64,000 nt of DNA from Bacillus sp. Xin1 (GCF_013314535.1 NZ_JABUAE010000008.1:62001-126000), one strand, 5' to 3'. Positions 41,918-50,646 are shown, counted from the stretch's first letter. Translations and numbers: made by a program. Notes: generated by a model not told the origin, from the sequence alone.

Positions 41918-43048
41918 ATGGTGATGAACATGAACTATGATGAAAAACAAATGCGCCGGTTAGAGACGTTAAAAGAAATTGCAGAGTTGTTAAATGAGGC
42001 AACGGATTTACAGGAAATGTTAGAGGAAGTATTACATACACTATTGCAAGTTATGAATTTACAAACAGGATGGGTATTTTTTATTGATAAAAAAGGAACG
42101 TATCGTATGCTTGTTGATAGAAATTTGCCGCCAGCACTCACATGGAAAGAAAAGAAACCGATGTGTGAGGGAGACTGTTGGTGTGTAAATCGATTCGTAA
42201 ATGGGCGTCTAGAAAAGGCGACAAATATTATTGAGTGTAAACGAATTGAAGATGCCATTGAATATAATTGGGGAGAGACGGAAGAAATTACACATCATGC
42301 GACGATTCCTCTTCGCGCTGGAGCAGAGAAGTTCGGCTTATTAAATGTCGCTTCACCTCATAAAACACATTTTACAGAGGAAGAACTGGCATTGTTAGAA
42401 GCGATTGCGTTCCAAATCGGAACAACAATACAACGAATTCAGTTAGTTGAGAAAGAGCGGAAATATGTAGTGGTAGCGGAGAGAAACAGGCTTGCACGCG
42501 ATTTACACGATTCGGTGAAACAATTGTTATTTTCTATTATGTTAACGGCTAGAGGTACTCTTGATATGACGAAGGACAAAGAATTACAAGAGATGCTTAG
42601 TTACATAGGCGAATTATCGCAAGAAGCGCTAGAAGAGATGACATTATTAATTTGGCAATTACGTCCAGAAGGATTAGAAAAAGGGCTTGCAGAAGCAGTG
42701 CAGAATTATGGAAAACTATTAGGTATTCAAGTAACAATTCGAATTGATGGGGTTATTTCAATTGGTGATGAAATAGAAGAAGTGCTATGGCGTGTGAGTC
42801 AGGAAGCCTTACATAATTGTAAAAAGCATGCTTCATGTGAGAGGGTATCTGTTAGCTTGAAAACAGAAAATAATAAATTGAACTTTCAAATTGAAGATAA
42901 CGGCATTGGGTTTGTTAGAGAAACAGTAAGAGATTCAGCACTTGGTTTAAAAAGTATGAAAGAACGAATTGAACTGATGAAAGGAACATTTCGGATCAAA
43001 ACGAAGCCGGGACAGGGAACAAAGATTGAGATTCAATTACCGGTTTGA
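41918..43048 (+). CDS. GAF-domain sensor histidine kinase (NarL type)
   Basis: 376 residues from ATG 41918; ATG 41930 is the more likely true start but no strong site decides. No membrane segment. A GAF domain (about 25-180) contains a cysteine-rich stretch M-C-E-G-D-C-W-C near 85-92, which could bind a metal or redox ligand. The HisKA_3 phospho-acceptor lies in A-R-D-L-H-D-S-V-K (His197). The HATPase domain has E-A-L-H-N-C-K-K-H-A and E-D-N-G-I-G-F. A response regulator follows with 4 bp overlap or 14 bp spacing. Confidence 0.88.
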   Translation: MVMNMNYDEKQMRRLETLKEIAELLNEATDLQEMLEEVLHTLLQVMNLQTGWVFFIDKKGTYRMLVDRNLPPALTWKEKKPMCEGDCWCVNRFVNGRLEKATNIIECKRIEDAIEYNWGETEEITHHATIPLRAGAEKFGLLNVASPHKTHFTEEELALLEAIAFQIGTTIQRIQLVEKERKYVVVAERNRLARDLHDSVKQLLFSIMLTARGTLDMTKDKELQEMLSYIGELSQEALEEMTLLIWQLRPEGLEKGLAEAVQNYGKLLGIQVTIRIDGVISIGDEIEEVLWRVSQEALHNCKKHASCERVSVSLKTENNKLNFQIEDNGIGFVRETVRDSALGLKSMKERIELMKGTFRIKTKPGQGTKIEIQLPV

Positions 43049-43062
43049 AAGGGAGAATTGCA

Positions 43063-43698
43063 TTGAAAATTAAACTATTACTTGTAGAAGATCATCATAT
43101 TGTTCGGAGGGGACTCGTATTCTTTCTAAAAACGAAAGAGGAATTTGAAATTATAGGAGAAGCAGAGAATGGGGAAGATGCGTTAGCGCTTGTTCAAAAA
43201 GAAAAACCAGATGTAGTATTAATGGATGTGTTAATGCCAAAAATGGATGGAATTGAAGCGACAAAAAGATTGAAGCAATATGACGCTACAATTAAAATCC
43301 TTATGTTGAGCAGTTTTTCAGAGCAAGATTACGTTCTTCCAGCGCTGGAAGCTGGTGCGGATGGTTATCAACTAAAAGAAGTACAACCAGATCAACTTGT
43401 TGCTTCCATTATTGCTGTATATCAAGGTAATGCAAATTTTCATCCAAAAGTAACGCCTGCTTTGCTCAGACGACCAGTAGCGCAAGAGAAAAAACAAGAT
43501 AGTTTATTTATGTTGACAAAAAGAGAAAAAGAAGTACTTCGTGAGATTGCAAAAGGAAGAAGTAATAAAGAAATAGCAGCAGAGCTTCATATTACAGAAC
43601 AGACAGTTAAAACCCATGTTTCAAATGTCCTTGCTAAATTAGAAGTAGATGATCGAACGCAAGCGGCTTTGTATGCTGTGAAGAATGGTGTTGTATAG
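43063..43698 (+). CDS. NarL/LuxR-family response regulator
   Basis: 211 residues. The receiver domain has acidic E-D-H-H near residue 9, phospho-acceptor Asp55 in V-L-M-D-V-L-M-P and Lys in Q-L-K-E. The C-terminal LuxR helix-turn-helix is T-K-R-E-K-E-V-L-R-E-I-A...S-N-K-E-I-A. TTG 43063 is preceded by AAGGGAGAA; a longer in-frame start overlaps the kinase gene. Partner of the upstream GAF kinase. Target genes unknown. Confidence 0.92.
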   Translation: MKIKLLLVEDHHIVRRGLVFFLKTKEEFEIIGEAENGEDALALVQKEKPDVVLMDVLMPKMDGIEATKRLKQYDATIKILMLSSFSEQDYVLPALEAGADGYQLKEVQPDQLVASIIAVYQGNANFHPKVTPALLRRPVAQEKKQDSLFMLTKREKEVLREIAKGRSNKEIAAELHITEQTVKTHVSNVLAKLEVDDRTQAALYAVKNGVV

Positions 43699-43783
43699 AA
43701 AAAGTATATAACAATACCGAATAAAGGTTTTTCTTCTTTCAATAATTAGGTACAATAAAGCTACTATGGAACGGTTAGCTTAG

Positions 43784-43941
43784 CATAGTTTATTAGACAC
43801 GTTATATGTGGGACTGTCATTACAGCGACAAGAGGAAACGTTAAAAAACTTACAGAGTATACGTGAAACAATTTCAATGAAGCGGATATAAAACCAGTGT
43901 ATCTAGTTGCACTGTTTTATGCACCCTATGAACAACTGTAA
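43784..43941 (+). pseudogene. Frameshifted coding remnant
   Basis: 43784-43891 reads H-S-L-L-D-T-L-Y-V-G-L-S-L-Q-R-Q-E-E-T, and an overlapping frame 43876-43941 reads N-E-A-D-I-K-P-V-Y-L-V-A-L-F-Y-A-P-Y-E. Both look protein-coding, and one base shift joins them. There is no start and no family I recognise. A terminator-like hairpin follows. Confidence 0.35.
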
Positions 43942-43994
43942 GTTTCTGATAGAGAATTGATTTTAAATGTATTTCATGGGCATCAAATGAAAGG

Positions 43995-44040
43995 GTCTAT
44001 TTGAAGGGGAAGGAGTGTCCTTTTAAATAGGCCCTTTTTG
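43995..44040 (+). terminator. Terminator-like hairpin in the remnant region
   Basis: AGGGTCTATTT / AAATAGGCCCT (one G-T pair) followed by Ts. Confidence 0.75.
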
Positions 44041-44087
44041 TATGCTACAGAAGGCGTTGCTGTAAAATGAGTTTTCTTCAAATTAGG

Positions 44088-44222
44088 CTATTTCTTTTTG
44101 TTTACCCCAAACACTCCTCCAATTGCAATACCAATTCCTATCCCTAAAGCCAGATTATCCATAAGTAAACCATAAGATACTCCTAATGCTGTTCCTATAG
44201 CTTCATTGCTTTGTGAGAGTAT
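44088..44222 (-). pseudogene. Glycine-zipper small protein, start codon missing
   Basis: The minus-strand frame reads S-Q-S-N-E-A-I-G-T-A-L-G-V-S-Y-G-L-L-M-D-N-L-A, then G-I-G-I-G-I-A-I-G-G-V-F-G and a basic end. It has a strong ribosome site AGGAGGT, but the codon after it is ATA/CTC, not a normal start. Either it begins at an unusual codon or the start was lost when the adjacent 6-phosphogluconate dehydrogenase fragment was joined here. Confidence 0.4.
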
Positions 44223-44233
44223 ACCTCCTTTTT

Positions 44234-44389
44234 GTAGAGACAGCATTAGAATTACAAACATCTGCTCCAGTTATTGCAATGTCATTGTTCATGCGTTACC
44301 GTTCTCAAGAAGATGATACATTCCGCGGGAAAGTTGTTTCAGCACTTCGAAATCAGTTTGGCGGACATGCTGTTGTGAAAAATGACTAA
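44234..44389 (+). pseudogene. C-terminal fragment of 6-phosphogluconate dehydrogenase
   Basis: The frame encodes V-E-T-A-L-E-L-Q-T-S-A-P-V-I-A-M-S-L-F followed by R-Y-R-S-Q-E-D-D-T-F and ends A-L-R-N-Q-F-G-G-H-A-V. That is the characteristic C-terminus of the short NAD-type 6-phosphogluconate dehydrogenase (GndA/YqeC, about 300 residues). Only about 51 residues remain and there is no start. The rest of the gene is absent from the window. Confidence 0.75.
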
Positions 44390-44538
44390 TTAATAGATTA
44401 GGAGCTCATACGAAAGTATGAGTTCTTTTTGTATTTCTCATACTATTTTCTCAAGGCTTTTCCCTCTTTTTACTGTTTTTTGTATGGAATTTTCTGATAG
44501 TATAGAGATAGAAGCTAAAATAAAGGAGAGAAATAAAC

Positions 44539-45075
44539 ATGAAATTAGTCGTAATTAACGGAACACCGCGTAAATTTGGTAGAACACGTGTCATTGCAAA
44601 ATATATTGCAGAGCAATTTGAAGGAGAGTTATATGATTTAGCAACAGAGCAATTGCCCTTATATAACGGTGAAGAATCACAACGTGAATTAGAAGCGGTA
44701 ACGAAATTAAAAACATTAGTGAAGGAAGCTGACGGTGTTGTGCTTTGCACACCTGAGTATCATAATGCGATGAGTGGTGCGCTTAAAAACGCATTAGATT
44801 TCTTAAGCAGCAGTGAATTTGTCCATAAACCAGTTGCTTTATTAGCGGTTGCTGGCGGTGGGAAAGGCGGTATAAATGCGCTTAATAGTATGCGCACTGT
44901 TGCACGAGGCGTATATGCGAATGCAATTCCTAAACAAGTTGTATTAGACGGCTTATATGTGCAAGATGGTGAGCTGAGTGAAGATGCAAAACCGTTAATC
45001 CACGATCTTTTCAAAGAATTAAAAGCATATATGAGTGTGTATAAAGAAGTGAAAAAGCAATTAGGTGTTGAGTGA
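44539..45075 (+). CDS. NADPH-dependent FMN reductase / azoreductase (YhdA-like)
   Basis: 178 residues of the flavodoxin-like FMN_red family. The N-terminus V-I-N-G-T-P-R-K-F-G-R-T-R binds FMN phosphate; T-P-E-Y-H-N-A-M-S-G-A-L-K-N near residue 73 and A-V-A-G-G-G-K-G-G-I-N-A near 108 match B. subtilis YhdA azobenzene reductase closely. ATG follows AAAGGAGAG. Reduces azo dyes, quinones or flavins. A second azoreductase of a different family is at 24422. Confidence 0.9.
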   Translation: MKLVVINGTPRKFGRTRVIAKYIAEQFEGELYDLATEQLPLYNGEESQRELEAVTKLKTLVKEADGVVLCTPEYHNAMSGALKNALDFLSSSEFVHKPVALLAVAGGGKGGINALNSMRTVARGVYANAIPKQVVLDGLYVQDGELSEDAKPLIHDLFKELKAYMSVYKEVKKQLGVE

Positions 45076-45257
45076 TAAGCATCTAGTGTGCTGTGAATCC
45101 CAATGATGAACCTTTAAGGGCTAGTGGTTTATAATCCATTGGCTCTTGGATAAATATGAAATCGTTTCCATTAATTTTGGTTCATACAAGCGTAATGTAA
45201 ACAAATGATTGGTTAGAAAAACTATTATATTGTTTGAAAACAAGGTGGTGAATAAGG

Positions 45258-46052
45258 ATGATTACACATTTTTCAGAGCTGAAATTACAAACAGTATCGA
45301 TCCAAGGGGTAGAACAAGTGTATGCAAAACGTCTTGGCATCCCAGTTTTATCAAAAACGGATAAACAAATAAGCTTTCAATTAACTCCACATGTTACATT
45401 ATTTTTTGAAGAAGTATATGAACCGATTTCACCTGCTCATGTTGCTTTTCAAGTACCATTTTCAAAGTTTTACGAAACTGCAAAGTGGGTTCAAGAATCA
45501 GGTCTGCTTATTATAGAGTGGGAAGATGGTCATGAAATTGATGAAGAGGACGGGCGGTTAAATCTATATTTCCGTGATGGAGATGGAAATCTTCTTGAAA
45601 TTATTGCACATAATTATATTATTGAGGAGGTTTTAATTCCATGCACACCGTTGAACATTTTGTATGTAAGAGAAGTAGGTTGCCCAGTTAAAAGTGTACC
45701 TATATTTAGAGAGTGGCTAAAATCTAATTTAAGTATGAAAACATTTGAAGACGGTGAAATTTTTAATTTTGTAGTTAGTGGTACAGCTCATATTGTTGCA
45801 AGTTGGAAAGGGAGAACTTGGATTCCGATTGCAATGAAAGCTTTACCGCCAAAAATACATATTTCACTTGGGACACCAAGCCTCCACTTCATACAAAAAG
45901 TTCGGAATCAACTTAGACAAAATGAAGTACCATGTCAATTTAGTAAGAATGAAATATCGTTAGTTCAAGAAGGGTATTCTTTTTCTATACAACATACTCC
46001 GCATTTTAAAGCTGAAATTCCAAATAAGTTAAATTTGCCACTTTCTATTTAA
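45258..46052 (+). CDS. VOC (glyoxalase/dioxygenase fold) family protein
   Basis: 264 residues with an N-terminal VOC module (1-125: H-F-S-E-L-K-L-Q, E-P-I-S-P-A-H-V-A-F, L-Y-F-R-D-G-D-G-N-L-L-E-I-I) and a second, more divergent region (130-264) that may be a degenerate VOC half. The D-G-N-x-L-E motif supplies a usual metal Glu. Function not predictable. ATG follows AAGGTGGTG. Confidence 0.8.
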   Translation: MITHFSELKLQTVSIQGVEQVYAKRLGIPVLSKTDKQISFQLTPHVTLFFEEVYEPISPAHVAFQVPFSKFYETAKWVQESGLLIIEWEDGHEIDEEDGRLNLYFRDGDGNLLEIIAHNYIIEEVLIPCTPLNILYVREVGCPVKSVPIFREWLKSNLSMKTFEDGEIFNFVVSGTAHIVASWKGRTWIPIAMKALPPKIHISLGTPSLHFIQKVRNQLRQNEVPCQFSKNEISLVQEGYSFSIQHTPHFKAEIPNKLNLPLSI

Positions 46053-46089
46053 GTGGTATTTTTTTGAGTTGTTATTGGAAATGTTTTCT

Positions 46090-46138
46090 ATTAAACAACA
46101 GGTGTTTTGACTTATATTCAAAACACCTGTTGTTTAAT
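46090..46138. terminator. Long bidirectional hairpin between convergent genes
   Basis: A perfect 21-bp stem (46090-46110 with 46118-46138), 7-nt loop. It separates the VOC gene and the DUF1801 gene. Short T runs on both sides. Confidence 0.8.
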
Positions 46139-46160
46139 TCATTTGATTGCTATACACGCA

Positions 46161-46583
46161 TTAATGATTTGGATACGTCTCTTGCAAAAAACTTACAGAT
46201 TGTTTAATTAGCGCTTTTAGAACATTGATATCAATATCTGCTAATTTGTTAATGTATATACACGCTTTTCCAGATGTGTGTTTTCCAAAGTCTTTTAATA
46301 GCTCTTCTCGCTCAGGATCACCAGTTGCAAAATATAAACTAATTTTCGCCTTGCGAGGGGAAAATCCTACTAATGGGGCATCTCCTTCATGACCAGATGC
46401 ATATTTATAATGATATGTACCAAATCCAATTATACTTGGGCCCCACATCTTTGCTAGATAACCTGTTGTTTCAGTAAAGATATCTAATAACTGATATGCG
46501 TCTTCTCGTTTTTTTAGGTTATCAACACTTTCAATGAACTCGATTACACTATTGTTGGTTTCAGTTGTTTTGAGTTTATACAT
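46161..46583 (-). CDS. DUF1801 domain protein
   Basis: 140 residues. W-G-P-S-I-I-G-F-G-T-Y-H-Y near residue 48 and a C-terminal helix bundle (G-K-A-C-I-Y-I-N-K-L-A-D-I-D) match the YdhG/DUF1801 fold. It is soluble and small, possibly ligand binding. Function unknown. ATG follows AAAGGGGCG. Confidence 0.85.
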   Translation of the reverse strand: MYKLKTTETNNSVIEFIESVDNLKKREDAYQLLDIFTETTGYLAKMWGPSIIGFGTYHYKYASGHEGDAPLVGFSPRKAKISLYFATGDPEREELLKDFGKHTSGKACIYINKLADIDINVLKALIKQSVSFLQETYPNH

Positions 46584-46719
46584 AAGAGCATCGCCCCTTT
46601 TTAGATATAAGTTTTATTACATATTTTATTATAATACATACAGGATCTCATGTATTCTTAAAAGAAATAGAAGCTTTTGAATAAAAGTTTATTTTCTCTT
46701 TTCACCAAAAAACACAAAA

Positions 46720-46932
46720 TTATTTCATTTCATCTAACTTATCTTTTTTTCTAAGTAAATTTGCTTTTGTTACACCTCTAGAGATAATAAATAAAAATAA
46801 GTTAACTAAAACTAAAATGACATCTATACAAATGGCCCAAGAATCATTTTTTATAAAAGAATTCGTTATAACCAATAGTAATAAGCTAATTCCTGAAATT
46901 AAACGTACTGTGTTTTGTTCTATTTTTAACAT
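46720..46932 (-). CDS. Small membrane protein, 70 residues
   Basis: ATG 46932 follows AAAGGAGATGATC. Two hydrophobic segments (about 10-26 and 33-52) are followed by a basic tail rich in Lys (L-L-R-K-K-D-K-L). No recognised domain. Confidence 0.7.
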   Translation of the reverse strand: MLKIEQNTVRLISGISLLLLVITNSFIKNDSWAICIDVILVLVNLFLFIISRGVTKANLLRKKDKLDEMK

Positions 46933-47272
46933 AAGATCATCTCCTTTTCACTATATTACAATATCCTTATTGCATTTGATATATATTATATTAAATTATA
47001 AAGATGTAATGAATGCACTAAATGTAACCTTTTATCCTAAATGAACAGGCAGAAATATATGCCCTTCAAGATGCAAGGGGCAATAAGGAAGTTAGGGAGA
47101 TAGAGCTTTTACGGCCAGTGGGAGAGCTACACGCTGATTAAAGTTTCATATTATTTTGATACCTATAAAATGCGTTGGAAATAAGGAGAAACTTCCAACA
47201 AATCCATTGTATGACGAGAGAGAAAATACAAAATCTATAAGGGAACCATATAAAAAGAGGATGTGAAACAAA
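46933..47272. other. Intergenic region without a supported gene
   Basis: This 340-bp stretch has an open segment 47028-47141 reading A-E-I-Y-A-L-Q-D-A-R-G-N-K-E-V-R-E-I-E-L-L-R-P-V. It looks faintly protein-like but has no start codon or ribosome site and may be a gene tail. Nothing else is seen. Confidence 0.3.
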
Positions 47273-47386
47273 ATGGGAAAAACAAAAGCATTAGGTTCAG
47301 CGAAACATAAAGGAAACCAAACTCAGTGCCATACATCTTCTAAAAAGGGGCGTAATGCTCAAAACGCAGGACAACGCAGTCACTAA
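47273..47386 (+). CDS. Small basic protein, 37 residues
   Basis: ATG 47273 has AGAGGATGTG upstream. The product is rich in Lys, Asn, Gln, Gly and His (K-T-K-A-L-G-S-A-K-H-K-G-N-Q...K-K-G-R-N-A-Q-N-A-G-Q-R-S-H) with no hydrophobic stretch. The composition resembles minor small acid-soluble spore proteins of Bacillus, but no specific Ssp family is matched. It is followed by a hairpin shared with the ydcF-like leader. Confidence 0.55.
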   Translation: MGKTKALGSAKHKGNQTQCHTSSKKGRNAQNAGQRSH

Positions 47387-47399
47387 AAAACACTTCTGT

Positions 47400-47438
47400 C
47401 TCCCTTTCTTTTTCTATATAATATAAAGAAAGGGAGTG
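47400..47438 (+). promoter_or_regulatory. Hairpin covering the ydcF-like ribosome site
   Basis: CTCCCTTTCTTT (47400-47411) pairs perfectly with AAAGAAAGGGAG (47425-47436), a 12-bp stem. The 3' arm contains the ribosome site AGGGAGTG (47431-47438) of the gene starting at 47450. It may end transcription of the small gene upstream and also hide this RBS in read-through transcripts. Confidence 0.5.
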
Positions 47439-47449
47439 TAAGCTTATAT

Positions 47450-48007
47450 ATGAACAAATGGATACTACTTGTTATGTTGTTATTTCCACCATTATGTATG
47501 ATGTATATGACATATCGAATGAAAAAAGTTGCTTATGAAAAAGTAAGTGATAACGCTCCATATGTAATAATTTTAGGTGCAAAATTATTCGGGGATAAAC
47601 CATCTTTATCTCTTCAAAACCGTTTAGATGTAGCCTTAATGTATTTAAATTCTCATCCAGAGGCAAAAGTAATTGTTTCTGGAGGGCAAGGAGAAGATGA
47701 GGATATTCCTGAAGCACACAGTATGCGAAATTATTTAATACAACATGGGATTGAAGAGGAGCGTATTTTCATTGAGGATCGTTCGACAAGTACTTATGAA
47801 AATTTAAAGTTTAGCATGGATCTATACCATGTAACGCACGCGGTAGTTGTGAGTAATACATATCATCTATATCGAACAAAAATTATTGCTAAGCGTTTAG
47901 GAATGAAAATGGAATCGCTCGCAGCACCAACGCCAAGGCGTTCAAAGAAGAAAGCATATATGCGTGAGTATGCAGCGATTATTAAAACAACATTATTCGA
48001 CCATTAG
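47450..48007 (+). CDS. YdcF family protein (DUF218)
   Basis: 185 residues. An N-terminal membrane anchor (about 4-20) is followed by an extracytoplasmic or cytoplasmic DUF218 domain: Y-V-I-I-L-G-A-K-L-F-G near residue 37, V-I-V-S-G-G-Q-G near 75, E-D-R-S-T-S-T-Y-E-N near 108, and V-S-N-T-Y-H-L-Y-R near 134. Relatives SanA and ElyC act in envelope maintenance in Gram-negatives. Role here unknown. Confidence 0.87.
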   Translation: MNKWILLVMLLFPPLCMMYMTYRMKKVAYEKVSDNAPYVIILGAKLFGDKPSLSLQNRLDVALMYLNSHPEAKVIVSGGQGEDEDIPEAHSMRNYLIQHGIEEERIFIEDRSTSTYENLKFSMDLYHVTHAVVVSNTYHLYRTKIIAKRLGMKMESLAAPTPRRSKKKAYMREYAAIIKTTLFDH

Positions 48008-48030
48008 AGCTCAAATAAGGGCTCTTTTTT
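48006..48030 (+). terminator. Terminator after ydcF-like gene
   Basis: Short stem AGAGC / GCTCT with T run, overlapping the stop codon region. Confidence 0.6.
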
Positions 48031-48109
48031 ATGAGGAAAAAGCGTATTATTTGAAAAGAAAGCAAGATTCTATCAGAATGAAAGAAACAACAATAAGGGA
48101 GTTGTATTT

Positions 48110-49063
48110 GTGATACGATTTAATCATGTGTCAAAAGCATATGAAGATGGTACGAAAGCAGTAGATTCATTACATTTAGAGATTAAAAAAGGAGAATTTT
48201 TCGTTCTAATCGGTCCGAGTGGTTGTGGAAAAACAACAACGATGAAAATGATTAATCGTTTAATTGAAACGACAGAAGGTTCAATTTTTATCGACGGCAA
48301 AGACATTCAAGATTACAATATCCATGAACTACGTTGGGATATTGGGTACGTTCTACAACAAATCGCATTGTTTCCGCATATGACAATTGCTGAAAATATT
48401 GCGATTGTACCTGAAATGAGGAAATGGAGTAAAGAAAAAGTTCGGGAGCGTGTGGATGAGTTACTTGATATGGTTGGATTAGATCCGGATGTGTATCGAA
48501 ATCGTATGCCTGATGAATTATCTGGTGGACAAAAGCAGCGTGTGGGAGTTGTACGAGCATTGGCTGCCAACCCCAAAATCGTTCTGATGGATGAACCATT
48601 CAGTGCACTAGATCCATTAAGCCGAGAACAGTTGCAAAGGGATATTGTAAAATTACAGAAAAAAATTCAAAAAACAATTGTATTTGTGACACATGATATG
48701 CAAGAAGCGTTAACACTTGGTGATCGTATTTGTGTGATGAGAAAAGGAAAAATTGTTCAATTAGATACACCGGAAGGAATCATACAAAACCCAGTAAATG
48801 ATTTTGTGGAAGAATTTATTGGAAATCGTGTTCGCCCTTGGTACGAAGGGAAGATTATTGAAGATGTATTGCCTCTAGCGAGTGATAGACAAGTAGACAA
48901 TCATGCCTTATCTCTCTCCCTACATGATTCACTACAAGAAGCATTGATTCGTTTGGAAGCAGAAGAGGCAATCCCGATTGAAAGAGAGGGGCAATATGTA
49001 GGGACATTAACGAGCCGTCATATTGTGGCGTATTTGGCTAGACAAATGAAGGAGAGGGGGTAA
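48110..49063 (+). CDS. Compatible-solute ABC transporter ATP-binding protein (OpuF/OpuC type)
   Basis: 317 residues. Walker A G-P-S-G-C-G-K-T-T near residue 36, signature L-S-G-G-Q-K-Q-R near 136, Walker B V-L-M-D-E-P-F near 157, and a C-terminal CBS-like region (about 255-317), as in osmolyte importers OpuCA/OpuBA. Drives uptake of glycine betaine, choline or related solutes. GTG start. The permease-binding protein fusion follows after 3 bp. Confidence 0.9.
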   Translation: MIRFNHVSKAYEDGTKAVDSLHLEIKKGEFFVLIGPSGCGKTTTMKMINRLIETTEGSIFIDGKDIQDYNIHELRWDIGYVLQQIALFPHMTIAENIAIVPEMRKWSKEKVRERVDELLDMVGLDPDVYRNRMPDELSGGQKQRVGVVRALAANPKIVLMDEPFSALDPLSREQLQRDIVKLQKKIQKTIVFVTHDMQEALTLGDRICVMRKGKIVQLDTPEGIIQNPVNDFVEEFIGNRVRPWYEGKIIEDVLPLASDRQVDNHALSLSLHDSLQEALIRLEAEEAIPIEREGQYVGTLTSRHIVAYLARQMKERG

Positions 49064-49066
49064 ATC

Positions 49067-50578
49067 GTGTCCATATTATTACAAACGTTCCAAGAACGAA
49101 AGTTAGAATTACTTCATGCGCTGATTGAGCATTTGCAAATTTCACTTATTTCTTTATTTTTTGCGGTGATGATTGCCGTCCCGCTCGGTATTTGGTTAAC
49201 GAGAAGAGAGCGCATTGCTGAGTTTATTATAGGCACCTCTGCTATTATGCAAACAATTCCTTCATTAGCTTTACTTGGGCTTTTAATCCCGCTTGTTGGC
49301 ATTGGAAAGGTTCCGGCAATTATCGCGCTGGTCGTGTATGCGCTATTACCCATTTTACGAAATACATATACGGGTATTCGTAAGTTAGATGCATCGCTTA
49401 TTGAAGCAGCAAGAGCGATGGGAATGAATAGTTTTAGAAGATTATGGAGAGTAGAACTACCGCTAGCGTTACCAATTATAATGGCTGGAATTCGTACAGC
49501 AATGGTACTAGTTGTTGGAACAGCTACATTAGCTGCTTTAATAGGAGCTGGAGGGCTTGGAAAGCTTATTTTACTCGGTATAGACCGAAATGACCATGCT
49601 CTTATCGTATTAGGGGCTGTACCAGCCGCATTGTTAGCTTTATTCTTTGATGGAGTACTTCGAATGTTTGAGAGCACGAGACGCTCTCCTAAGCGAATTA
49701 TCGCGGCAATTTGTATTATCGCTGTAGTTATTGCCGCACCATTTCTTTGGAATACACAAAAGAAAGATATTGTGATTGCTGGAAAACTTGGATCTGAACC
49801 AGAAATTTTAATTCAAATGTATAAGCAGTTGATCGAGCAAGATACGGATTTAGATGTAGAATTAAAACCAGGACTTGGAAAAACAGCGTTTGTTTTTGAA
49901 GCTTTAAAATCGGGAGAAATTGATATATATCCTGAATTTTCAGGGACCGCTTTATCTACCTTTGTAAAAGAAGATCCGAAAAGTACAAATCGTCAGGAAG
50001 TATATGAACAAGCGCGCCAAGGGATGGAAAAGAAGTATAATATGGTAATGCTACAGCCGATGGAATATAACAATACATATGCACTTGCAATGCCAAAGAA
50101 TGTGGCAGAGCAGTATAATGTGAAGACAATCTCAGATTTACGAAATGTTGCAGCAAATGTTAAGGCTGGATTTACATTAGAGTTCGCAGATCGGGAAGAT
50201 GGATATAAAGGGATCCAAAAGTTATATAATTTACAGTTTTCAAATGTAAAAACAATGGAACCAAAGTTACGTTATAGTGCAATAGAATCTGGAGATGTTA
50301 CTGTCATTGATGCTTATTCTACTGACAGCGAACTTGAACAATATGGATTACAGGTACTAGAAGATGATAAAGGGCTATTTCCACCTTACCAAGGAGCTCC
50401 TTTATTAAGAAAAGAAACCCTTGATAAATATCCTGAACTTGAAAAGACATTAAATAAACTTGCTGGGAAAATTTCAGATGAAGATATGAGAAAAATGAAT
50501 TATGAAGTAAATGTAAATGGTGAAAGTGCGGAAAAAGTAGCGAGACAATTTTTAGAAAAAGAGGAGTTAATTCATTGA
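49067..50578 (+). CDS. Fused permease and substrate-binding protein of a compatible-solute importer (OpuF-like)
   Basis: 503 residues. The N-terminal half (about 20-205) is a BPD-type permease with the EAA-like loop E-A-A-R-A-M-G-M near residue 107. A last membrane helix (about 213-228) leads to an OpuAC-type binding domain (235-503) beginning V-I-A-G-K-L-G-S-E-P-E, with Y-P-E-F-S-G-T-A near 290. The two-gene layout (ATPase plus fused permease-receptor) matches OpuF of Bacillus, a glycine betaine importer, rather than four-gene OpuB/OpuC. Aromatic-cage residues were not assigned. Confidence 0.88.
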   Translation: MSILLQTFQERKLELLHALIEHLQISLISLFFAVMIAVPLGIWLTRRERIAEFIIGTSAIMQTIPSLALLGLLIPLVGIGKVPAIIALVVYALLPILRNTYTGIRKLDASLIEAARAMGMNSFRRLWRVELPLALPIIMAGIRTAMVLVVGTATLAALIGAGGLGKLILLGIDRNDHALIVLGAVPAALLALFFDGVLRMFESTRRSPKRIIAAICIIAVVIAAPFLWNTQKKDIVIAGKLGSEPEILIQMYKQLIEQDTDLDVELKPGLGKTAFVFEALKSGEIDIYPEFSGTALSTFVKEDPKSTNRQEVYEQARQGMEKKYNMVMLQPMEYNNTYALAMPKNVAEQYNVKTISDLRNVAANVKAGFTLEFADREDGYKGIQKLYNLQFSNVKTMEPKLRYSAIESGDVTVIDAYSTDSELEQYGLQVLEDDKGLFPPYQGAPLLRKETLDKYPELEKTLNKLAGKISDEDMRKMNYEVNVNGESAEKVARQFLEKEELIH

Positions 50579-50616
50579 AATTTGCAAAAAATATACAAAT
50601 TAATGCTTAAGAATTG

Positions 50617-50646
50617 ACCGTTCATAATAAAATGAACGGTTTTTTC
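50617..50646 (+). terminator. Terminator of the Opu operon
   Basis: ACCGTTCAT / ATGAACGGT with a 6-nt loop and T run. Confidence 0.9.

Noticed and set aside
46817-47044. 75-codon plus-strand frame
   Set aside because: It is antisense to the small membrane protein at 46720-46932, which has a strong RBS.
47028-47141. Open segment with charged, protein-like sequence
   Set aside because: No start codon or RBS; at most a gene tail, so noted only in the intergenic entry.
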